Assembly: GCA_938091715.1 (NCBI GenBank)
Contig: CALKMT010000214.1
Span: forward strand, 1-12,290
Length of the DNA stretch: 12,290 nt
Reading direction: 5' to 3'
Origin: an uncultured Litorivicinus sp.
GTDB taxonomy: Bacteria; Pseudomonadota; Gammaproteobacteria; Pseudomonadales; Litorivicinaceae
The position numbers and the translations under genes are program-made. Shown here one piece after another: positions 6,945 through 12,290 of the stretch (position 1 is its first letter; each line of letters starts with the position of its first letter). The notes beneath the pieces were generated by a model that saw only the letters and a program-made list of their open reading frames with translations, searched no databases and had not been told where the DNA came from.

Positions 6945-7993
6945 ACGCGGCAGGTGAAAAACGAGTCAAGGTCGCGGTAAAGGGCCTGTACAAAATTTTC
7001 GGTGACAATCCCGAGCCCATGGTCGACAAGGTCAAGGCTGGCATGTCCAAGACCGACCTATTGGCTCAGCACGGCCACGTGCTCGGCCTGAACGACATCA
7101 ACGTCGACATGCATGACGGCGAGATCACAGTGATTATGGGACTGTCAGGGTCGGGCAAGTCCACCCTGATTCGTCACCTGAACCGTCTGATCGAACCGAC
7201 CGCAGGCGAGGTCATCCTAGATGGCCAGGACGTCTTGAAACTCGGTGAGCAGGACCTGCTCGAGATGCGCCGCAAGCGCATGTCGATGGTGTTCCAAAAG
7301 TTTGCCCTGTTCCCTCATCGCACGGTGGCGGAAAACGCCGCCCTGGCCCTGGAAGTCTCGGGTCGCCCGATGCAAGACCAAAAGGCCGAGGCCAATAAGT
7401 GGCTCAGCCGCCTGGGCCTCGAAGGATTCGAGGACAGCTACCCCCACCAGCTGTCCGGCGGTATGCAGCAGCGGGTCGGCATTGCCCGGGCCCTGTGCGC
7501 CGAGTCCGAAGTCATGCTGTTGGACGAGGCATTTTCAGCCCTAGATCCGATCATTCGCTCGCAAATGCAGGATCTGCTGCTCGAGCTGCAACGCGAAATT
7601 CACAAGACTGTCGTGTTTATCACACACGATTTGGACGAAGCGCTAAAGCTGGCGGACCATTTGGTCGTTCTCAAGGATGGATATGTCGTCCAGCAAGGAG
7701 AGCCGCAGGACATTTTGTTGAATCCTGCGGATCCGTATATCGAAGATTTTGTGGCCGACATTAACCGCGCTCGAGTGCTTAGAACTCGGTCGGTGATGAA
7801 GCCACTGGACGGCGAAGTGCCGGCAGGTGCCATCGCGGTTAACTACGATCAAAACTTGGAAGACACCATCGCCATGGTCGATGGCGACACCTCCAAGCAC
7901 TTCGTGGTGACCCAGGATGATCAGCCGGTCGGCGTTCTAGATATGCACGACATCATGATTGCCATGGTGCCGAGAAAGGCGGCGGCGAGCTAG
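6941..7993 (+). CDS. ProV-like ABC transporter ATP-binding protein
   Basis: A 350-residue ATPase that powers the importer. Walker A GLSGSGKST at 67-75, signature LSGGMQQR at 171-178, Walker B VMLLDE at 191-196, switch His229 in ITHD. The N-terminal KGLYKIFG and the insert before Walker A (VDKVKAGMSKTDLLAQHGHV) are typical of the glycine betaine subfamily (ProV/OpuAA). Past residue 270 there is only one CBS-like segment, about 299-345, ending in QPVGVLDMHDIMIAMV. ProV of E. coli is about 400 residues with two CBS modules, so this one is some 50 residues shorter and seems to hold half of the pair. That pair is linked to ionic-strength sensing in OpuA-type systems, which suggests a catabolic rather than purely osmoregulated importer (inference). 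The end of the gene overlaps a terminator-like hairpin. Confidence 0.93.
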   Translation: MNAAGEKRVKVAVKGLYKIFGDNPEPMVDKVKAGMSKTDLLAQHGHVLGLNDINVDMHDGEITVIMGLSGSGKSTLIRHLNRLIEPTAGEVILDGQDVLKLGEQDLLEMRRKRMSMVFQKFALFPHRTVAENAALALEVSGRPMQDQKAEANKWLSRLGLEGFEDSYPHQLSGGMQQRVGIARALCAESEVMLLDEAFSALDPIIRSQMQDLLLELQREIHKTVVFITHDLDEALKLADHLVVLKDGYVVQQGEPQDILLNPADPYIEDFVADINRARVLRTRSVMKPLDGEVPAGAIAVNYDQNLEDTIAMVDGDTSKHFVVTQDDQPVGVLDMHDIMIAMVPRKAAAS

Positions 7994-8010
7994 GGTCTCG
8001 TCGCTTTTTT
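7981..8010 (+). terminator. Intrinsic terminator candidate overlapping the end of the ATPase gene
   Basis: GGCGGCGAG (7981-7989) can pair with CTCGTCGCT (7997-8005) over nine positions, two of them G-U, with a seven-base loop that contains the stop codon TAG (7991-7993). An uninterrupted T-run follows (to 8010). This has the full form of a Rho-independent terminator, and lies only 24 bases before the ATG of gbcA, so that gbcA would depend on read-through or an internal promoter. Ribosomes reaching the stop codon would cover the left arm, so translation may weaken the hairpin. Confidence 0.6.
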
Positions 8011-8034
8011 AAAGGCTCGTTCAGGAAAATAATA

Positions 8035-9261
8035 ATGAGTCAAAAAAGCACACTAGAACTGATCCAAGCCCGGCGTCCTCGCTGGGCGCTCGACCCCGAG
8101 GTCTACAACAGCGACACGGTCTACCAGGACGATTTACGACATATCTGGTATGCCAGCTGGATCTTTGCGGGCCACACCTTTGAATTGAAAAAGCCGGGCA
8201 GCTATCTGACGCTGCAAATCGGCGACTGTCCGGTGGTGGTGGTGCGGGATTCGGACGGCGAAATCCGCGCCTATCACAATGCCTGTCAGCACCGGGGACA
8301 CCGAATTTGCACCCAAGAGCGCGGCAACGCTGCACGCTTGGTCTGTCCCTATCATCGCTGGACCTATGACTACAAAGGCCAGTTGGTATTCGCCCCGAAC
8401 ATGGGCGAGGGCTTTAACACCCAGGACTTTTCACTGCGACCGGTCCACGTCGGCGTGACCTCGAGTTACATCTACGTGTGCGTGGCGGATCAGGCCCCGG
8501 ATTTCAGTGCCTTTGCCCGGGACGTCGAGCCCTTTATCGCGCCTCATCAACCGGAAAAGATGAAAGTTGCCCACATGACCACCGCGGTCGAGCAGGGCAA
8601 CTGGAAACTGGTCTTTGAGAATAACCGCGAGTGCTATCACTGCGACTCGAACCATCCGGAGTTGCTGCGCAGCTACCAGGAGAACAACGCAGTGGCCGGT
8701 CTAGACGGGGACGAGGATCCAGAGTTGCAGGCCTTCTTGGAGCGCTGTGAGCAGGCCGGGTTGCCCTCGCGGCTGGTCATCGACGCTGATGGTCAGTACC
8801 GCATGACCCGTATCCCTCTGTCCCATGGGGCATCGTCCTACACCATGGACGGCCTGCCTGCGGTCAAGAATCATCGCCTGGATGACAGCGGGCTGGATAA
8901 CATTGGGGCGCTTTTGTATTTCCATTACCCCAACACCTGGAACCACTGGATGGGCGATCATGCGGTCAGCTTCCAGATGTTGCCGCTGGACAAAAACCGT
9001 ACCCAGTTGGTCACCAAATGGCTGGTGCCCGAAGACGCGGTCGAAGGGGTGGACTACGATCTGCAACACCTGACCCACGTTTGGGAGATGACCAACGCCC
9101 AGGATGCGGCGCTGGTAGGCGAGTGCCAAATCGGTACCCAATCCCCAGGCTACAGGCCGGGTCCGTATTCTGAGATCGAAGAGAACGGCGTTTGTCAGTT
9201 TGTGGATTGGTATTGCCAGACCATGCAGCGCAAGCTGGAAGGCCTGATCGCAGTCGCCTAG
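8035..9261 (+). CDS. gbcA: GbcA, Rieske oxygenase component of glycine betaine monooxygenase
   Basis: A 408-residue cytoplasmic Rieske non-haem iron oxygenase. The known role of GbcA is to demethylate glycine betaine to dimethylglycine, releasing formaldehyde, with electrons from GbcB. Rieske cluster: Cys84-x-His86, 17 residues, Cys104-x2-His107 (CQHRGH and CPYHRWTYD). Mononuclear iron site: Glu199-x2-His202-x4-His207 in NNRECYHCDSNHPELL. Most Rieske oxygenases have an Asp as the bridging acid; the Glu here is the feature of the quaternary-ammonium clade (for example the carnitine oxygenase CntA). The C-terminal catalytic domain includes YFHYPNTWNHWMGDH. AGGA at 8023-8026, eight bases from ATG 8035, marks the start. 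The end is followed by a strong terminator. Stachydrine or carnitine oxygenases are the main alternatives; a separate gbcB in the same locus argues for GbcA. Confidence 0.92.
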   Translation: MSQKSTLELIQARRPRWALDPEVYNSDTVYQDDLRHIWYASWIFAGHTFELKKPGSYLTLQIGDCPVVVVRDSDGEIRAYHNACQHRGHRICTQERGNAARLVCPYHRWTYDYKGQLVFAPNMGEGFNTQDFSLRPVHVGVTSSYIYVCVADQAPDFSAFARDVEPFIAPHQPEKMKVAHMTTAVEQGNWKLVFENNRECYHCDSNHPELLRSYQENNAVAGLDGDEDPELQAFLERCEQAGLPSRLVIDADGQYRMTRIPLSHGASSYTMDGLPAVKNHRLDDSGLDNIGALLYFHYPNTWNHWMGDHAVSFQMLPLDKNRTQLVTKWLVPEDAVEGVDYDLQHLTHVWEMTNAQDAALVGECQIGTQSPGYRPGPYSEIEENGVCQFVDWYCQTMQRKLEGLIAVA

Positions 9262-9270
9262 GACTTATTG

Positions 9271-9297
9271 GGGCACTCCGACTCTGGAGTGCCCTTT
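9271..9297 (+). terminator. Rho-independent terminator after gbcA
   Basis: GGGCACTCC (9271-9279) and GGAGTGCCC (9286-9294) form a perfect nine-pair stem with a six-base loop, followed by TTTAT. It lies ten bases after the gbcA stop and closes the gbc/transporter transcription unit. Confidence 0.85.
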
Positions 9298-9368
9298 ATC
9301 CAAACGATCTATTTATTCCGCTTTGGGGACTGGCTATGGTGGGTCAGAACCGATCACTGGGGTGGAGC

Positions 9369-9707
9369 ATGCGAATCCTGTATTCAGGCGTCATGGTTAG
9401 CGTTTTTCTGTTGTCCGCGGGCGTCAGTGCCGATCCCCAGTGGGGCCAGGCCCTGTACGACGAGACCGAATTCGAGCGGGAAATAAACGGTGAGTGGCGT
9501 GACGACGTGACCTGCTCAACCTGCCACGATCCCGAGTTTTATACTCGCGCCGAGCGGCGAGCCGATCGATACCGTTCGCTGCATACCTGGGTCGACAGTT
9601 GCAACACCACCATGAGTGTTCAGTGGTTTCCCGACGAGGTGGATGCGGTCACGCGTTATCTGAACGCCGAGTATTACCAGTTCCCGGCGCCTGCCCCTCA
9701 GGAGTGA
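9369..9707 (+). CDS. Small periplasmic mono-haem c-type cytochrome (SHP/DUF1924-like)
   Basis: A 112-residue exported protein. MRILYSG, then a hydrophobic stretch and VSA|DPQWG give a signal peptide of about 21 residues. One haem attachment site is present, Cys49-S-T-Cys52-His53. After it come SLHTWVDSCNTTM, QWFPDEVDAV and the final helix TRYLNAEYYQF. From memory the end matches the pattern of the SHP/DUF1924 cytochromes (W-x-x-x-N-C, eight residues, C, then an E-x-x-x-V-x-x-Y-L helix), but here the second Cys position is Trp86 and the residue before Cys78 is Ser77, not Asn. Met82 or Asn79 could be the distal ligand. Start: ATG 9369 gives the more normal signal peptide; ATG 9336 has a better spaced GGGGA (9325-9329) and would add 11 residues. 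It follows the gbcA terminator, and its last ten bases overlap the convergent LysR gene. Confidence 0.72.
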   Translation: MRILYSGVMVSVFLLSAGVSADPQWGQALYDETEFEREINGEWRDDVTCSTCHDPEFYTRAERRADRYRSLHTWVDSCNTTMSVQWFPDEVDAVTRYLNAEYYQFPAPAPQE

Positions 9708-10552
9708 TCCCGCAGGTAGCGGGTTAGCGAGTCGATGGCCATCTGGTTTAGCTGGCTTTGTGCCGGGGTAATCGACTGAACTAAATAGACGTCCCGGGCA
9801 AATCGCGGGGCGCCTTTGACTTCGAATATCACACCGGATTTGAGTTGGTCCTCGACCGCCCGCCGGGGCACAAAAGCGCTGCCCTCGTTGCGATAAATAT
9901 AGTCCATGGCCAGGCGATAGGAGCCCACACTGAATGCCGGTGCCCGCAGGCCTGGATAGGCCTTTTGATGGGCACGTTGGAATTCTCGCCCCCAATCCAC
10001 GTAGACATAATCCTCGCGCCACTCCTGGGTCGGCGGGCGTTCATGGCTGGACACCAGGATCAGCTCATCGCTGTACAGAGCATCGCTGACAAAACCCGGA
10101 AACGAGCTGGGTAAATAGGTGATGGCCAGGTCCAACTTGCCCTGGTGGATCTCTTCCAACAGGGTCTCGCTGTACTCAACCCGCAGGGCCAGGCCCACGT
10201 CGGGATGCTCTTGCTTCAACACGTCCAACCAGGGCAACAGCAGGGTGTCCCACAAATCGGTCTGTACGCCGATCGACAGGATGGATTCCAACTGATCCGG
10301 CAACGACAACTGCTGCTTGGCCTGGGCCCAGGCCTGGACCGCGGTTTTCGCGTGATGCACCAGCTGGTGGCCCTGGGGTGTCAACAGGGCGCCATCCCGT
10401 TTACGGATGAACAGGGGCTGGCCCAATTGCTCTTCCAGGGTCTTTATTCGCGCGCTGATGGTGGACTGGGTGATGTGCAAACGCTCGGCGCTTTTTAAAA
10501 AAGATCCGGTCGCGGCAATTTCCAGGAAGGCTTTTAGGTGGCTGATGTTCAT
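9698..10552 (-). CDS. LysR-family transcriptional regulator
   Basis: A 284-residue regulator. The N-terminal winged helix-turn-helix is clear: MNISHLKAFLEIAATGSFLK followed by SAERLHITQSTISARIKTLE (residues 1-40), then LGQPLFIRKRDGALLTPQG. The remainder (about 90-284) is a periplasmic-binding-like effector domain (ILSIGVQTDLWDTLLLPWLD, GKLDLAITYLPSSFPG). The ATG at 10552 is the standard LysR start, although no good ribosome binding site precedes it. It is divergent from the DddP-like gene with 146 bases between the two starts, the usual arrangement for a LysR protein that controls its neighbour and itself. I do not recognise the subfamily well enough to name an effector. Its stop lies inside the end of the cytochrome gene. 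Confidence 0.93.
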   Translation of the reverse strand: MNISHLKAFLEIAATGSFLKSAERLHITQSTISARIKTLEEQLGQPLFIRKRDGALLTPQGHQLVHHAKTAVQAWAQAKQQLSLPDQLESILSIGVQTDLWDTLLLPWLDVLKQEHPDVGLALRVEYSETLLEEIHQGKLDLAITYLPSSFPGFVSDALYSDELILVSSHERPPTQEWREDYVYVDWGREFQRAHQKAYPGLRAPAFSVGSYRLAMDYIYRNEGSAFVPRRAVEDQLKSGVIFEVKGAPRFARDVYLVQSITPAQSQLNQMAIDSLTRYLRDHS

Positions 10553-10564
10553 TGTTGTTGTTCG

Positions 10565-10608
10565 GTCAACCTGAGATGCCCTGAGAGTAAGGGTTTTGCC
10601 CGGTTGAC
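10565..10608. promoter_or_regulatory. Candidate LysR operator: inverted and direct repeats in the divergent intergenic region
   Basis: GTCAACC (10565-10571) and GGTTGAC (10602-10608) are exact inverted copies, 37 bases apart start to start. Between them CCTGAGA occurs twice, at 10570-10576 and 10580-10586, ten bases apart or one helical turn. The region lies just upstream of the LysR start and about 90-130 bases before the DddP-like start, where a LysR protein would bind. Seen only as repeats; binding is inferred. Confidence 0.4.
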
Positions 10609-10698
10609 GCTATCGTTTTTGTCGAAGGCAACGAGTCATTTTATTCGTTGGTCTTGGGTCGCACCGGGATGGATGCTAGGCCAAAAAAGGAGGACGCC

Positions 10699-11877
10699 GT
10701 GGGCCCTTTGTCTGACTCGGAATACGAAACCCTGTGCGCCTATCGCTACGCCCGAATCCAAGCACAGCTGCAGGCCAATGGCGTGGCCGGCTGCCTGATC
10801 AATAACCCGGTCAACCTGCGTTATGGGCTGGACTTTGCCGAGTACGCCTTGTTTCAGTCCCACATCCCCACGGCCTATGCCTGGATTCCCGCCCAGGGGC
10901 CGGCGATTTTGTTCGGTGCCAGTCAGCGCGGTTATCGACAGGTGGGGGACTATCGCCGCTCTGAGTTCGTGACGCCCTTTGATGGCGGCTTGGATTATCG
11001 CGAGAACACCAAGCGCTTGGCCCGCACCCTGTTGGCCTTGATGGGCAGCGAGCGCCGGGTCGCGATCGAGCGCTTTGGGCCAGACTTGGCCTTGGGTCTG
11101 CAAGCGATGGGGTGCTCCGTCGTCGACGCCGAGCCCCTGATTGAGCGGGCGAAGATGATCAAATCCGCCGAAGAGATCCAGTGCATTCGTCACTCAATCT
11201 GGGTCGCCGAGGGGGCGATGAAACGCATGCAACAGGCCTTGCATCCAGGGATGACCGAGGTCGAACTATTGTCGATTCTGCACCAACACAACATTGCCCA
11301 GGGCGGCGACTGGTGCGATGGCAAGATGCTGTGTTCCGGGCCGCGCACCAACCCATGGCTGCAAGAGGCCACCCAGCGGGTCATACAGTCTGGCGATTTG
11401 GTGGCCTTTGACACCGACATGATCGGCCCGATGGGGTACCTGGCGGACATTTCCCGTACCTGGCTGTGCGATGGGGTGCCCACGGATGAGCAATGCCATG
11501 CATACCAACACGCCTGGCAGGAAATCCAACACAACCGGTCATTGCTGCGCCCTGGCGTGGATCTGCTTAGCCTGTCTCAAAACGCCTATGCCCGGGATCC
11601 GATCTATCGCGAGCAGCGCTATGTGTGCGCCTTTCACGGCTGTGGGCTGTGTGACGAGTTTCCCAAGGTGTATTACCCCGAGGACTGGCCAATGGGGGAT
11701 TATCACGGCGTGTTAGAGCCGAACATGGTGATCAGCGTTGAAAGCTATTCCGGTGCCCAAGGCGGCGGGCACGGGGTCAAGCTTGAGGACATGTTCTTGA
11801 TCACGGCCAATGGCGCCGAACAGATGACCTGCTTTCAGTACGAGGCCGATTTGATGATCGAGAAAGCCGATGTTTGA
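10699..11877 (+). CDS. DddP-like M24-fold metalloenzyme, putative DMSP lyase
   Basis: A 392-residue protein of the M24 (creatinase/aminopeptidase, 'pita-bread') fold. Possible metal ligands are Asp238, Asp240 and Asp250 (DTDMIG, then LADISRTW), His313 (FHGCGLCDE), Glu348 (SVESY) and Glu363 (KLED). Compared from memory with Ruegeria DddP (Asp295, Asp297, Asp307, His371, Glu406, Glu421; Tyr366 and Asp377 in catalysis), the spacings agree almost exactly, with Tyr308 and Asp319 in the matching places. DddP cleaves dimethylsulfoniopropionate to dimethyl sulfide and acrylate. The start is GTG 10699 behind a perfect AGGAGG (10688-10693); ATG 10669 and TTG 10648 are in frame but lack such a site. The protein thus lacks the roughly 50-residue N-terminal extension I recall in Roseobacter DddP (about 445 residues). 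Alternatives are another M24 hydrolase or lyase on a betaine-like substrate. Regulation is probably by the divergent LysR gene. Confidence 0.72.
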   Translation: MGPLSDSEYETLCAYRYARIQAQLQANGVAGCLINNPVNLRYGLDFAEYALFQSHIPTAYAWIPAQGPAILFGASQRGYRQVGDYRRSEFVTPFDGGLDYRENTKRLARTLLALMGSERRVAIERFGPDLALGLQAMGCSVVDAEPLIERAKMIKSAEEIQCIRHSIWVAEGAMKRMQQALHPGMTEVELLSILHQHNIAQGGDWCDGKMLCSGPRTNPWLQEATQRVIQSGDLVAFDTDMIGPMGYLADISRTWLCDGVPTDEQCHAYQHAWQEIQHNRSLLRPGVDLLSLSQNAYARDPIYREQRYVCAFHGCGLCDEFPKVYYPEDWPMGDYHGVLEPNMVISVESYSGAQGGGHGVKLEDMFLITANGAEQMTCFQYEADLMIEKADV

Positions 11878-11945
11878 GTCCATTTCAATTCGTTTTTCTT
11901 GCCCGAAATCCCGGCGCAAACTGCAGTAAATAATAGGAGCAGGCA

Positions 11946-12290
11946 ATGAATGCGGTAATTTCCGGGCTTCCGGCCCTGGCGCTCGAAGACATCTTGAACC
12001 TGAAGCGCTATCCGATTGATCAGATGGACTCGTCGGCTCGGGCCGAGGTCGTGGCGTTGGCTCGTCAGGGCTTGGACAGTGTCGGCTGCAGCTGCCTGCC
12101 GGAGTTTATTCTGCCGGAGGCCCTGGCGGTCATGAAGCAAGAAATTGAGGCCGGCCTGGATCAGGTGTACTGGTCTGAAAACTCGCACAACCCGTATTTT
12201 TCCAAGCCCGACCCGACCCTGGCCACCGATCATCCGCGCAACTTTTTCGAGCGTCGCTCCAGTGGGTTTTTTAACTCGGATTTGATTGCC
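11946..12290 (+). CDS. HalD/BesD-like 2-oxoglutarate Fe(II) halogenase/oxygenase, N-terminal part (runs off the window)
   Basis: The reading frame is open for 115 codons to the edge of the window. ATG 11946 has AGGAG at 11935-11939, six bases upstream. Visible features: LKRYPIDQMDSSARAEVVAL, then GCSCLPEFILPEAL, then NSHNPYFSKPDPTLATDHPR and RRSSGFFNSDLI. The pattern R-Y-P-hydrophobic-D, a 'G-x-x-x-L-P-x-F' strand, N-x-Y-F and D-H-P-R is that of the HalD/BesD family as I recall it; BesD and HalD chlorinate free amino acids such as lysine. The iron-binding motif (HxG in halogenases, HxD in hydroxylases) lies beyond the window, so halogenase and hydroxylase cannot be told apart. It lies 68 bases after the DddP-like gene on the same strand with no terminator in the gap, so the two probably form one operon. 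Confidence 0.65.
   Translation, partial: MNAVISGLPALALEDILNLKRYPIDQMDSSARAEVVALARQGLDSVGCSCLPEFILPEALAVMKQEIEAGLDQVYWSENSHNPYFSKPDPTLATDHPRNFFERRSSGFFNSDLIA

Noticed and set aside
9709..9723. CCCGC-AGGTA-GCGGG hairpin as terminator of the cytochrome gene
   Set aside because: Only five pairs, no T-run, and it lies within the coding end of the convergent LysR gene.
10648..10698. Longer DddP-like protein starting at TTG 10648 or ATG 10669
   Set aside because: Neither has a ribosome binding site, and the added residues do not resemble the DddP N-terminal extension; GTG 10699 has AGGAGG five bases upstream.
10699..11877. Reading this gene as ectoine hydrolase DoeA or a prolidase
   Set aside because: Both share the M24 fold, but the HG-x-GLCDE motif and the spacing of Tyr, Asp and the two Glu fit DddP better. 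Kept as an alternative in the entry.
1..12290. tRNA or rRNA genes, CRISPR arrays, insertion sequences, long repeats
   Set aside because: None seen on reading both strands; the window is nearly filled with protein genes and has no gap over 300 bases.

Overview
The window looks like chromosomal DNA of a marine-type gammaproteobacterium, related in gene content to Pseudomonas or the Oceanospirillales. The reasons are the moderately GC-rich coding sequence, Shine-Dalgarno-led and tightly packed genes, and proteins that match in motifs and order of parts the glycine betaine (GB) catabolism proteins known from Pseudomonas. Genus cannot be fixed from the sequence alone. I see no tRNA, rRNA, CRISPR array, insertion sequence or phage gene.

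Layout. Positions 1-731 hold the C-terminal end of a membrane-dipeptidase-family protein and a translationally coupled DUF5943/4-vinyl-reductase-like protein; in Pseudomonas homologues of both sit beside the dimethylglycine demethylase genes. Convergent to them is a GbdR-like GATase1/AraC regulator (728-1774, minus). Divergent from it come an unrecognised 75-residue ORF (1856-2083), gbcB (2157-3281, reductase of the GB Rieske monooxygenase) and an overlapping aldehyde dehydrogenase (3271-4734). A complete ABC importer of the GB/choline type follows (4854-7993: periplasmic binding protein, permease, ATPase), then gbcA (8035-9261, Rieske oxygenase). After a clear terminator come a small secreted c-type cytochrome (9369-9707), a convergent LysR regulator (9698-10552, minus), a divergent M24-fold protein whose metal and catalytic residues match the DMSP lyase DddP (10699-11877), and the first 115 codons of a protein resembling the HalD/BesD family of 2-oxoglutarate Fe(II) halogenases/oxygenases (11946 to the edge).

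How it fits together (inference): the importer brings a quaternary-ammonium osmolyte into the cell, the aldehyde dehydrogenase may supply GB from betaine aldehyde, and GbcB feeds NAD(P)H electrons to GbcA, which demethylates GB to dimethylglycine and formaldehyde. The GbdR-like protein probably senses the pathway. The right-hand part seems to be a second osmolyte-related module: a DddP-like lyase candidate under a divergent LysR gene, next to a halogenase-like enzyme.

The most interesting parts are the DddP-like gene that lacks the usual N-terminal extension, its halogenase-like neighbour, the odd small cytochrome, and the RNA-level structures: a terminator built into the end of the ATPase gene just before gbcA, a perfect 10-bp hairpin between binding protein and permease, and a nested inverted repeat before the binding-protein gene.
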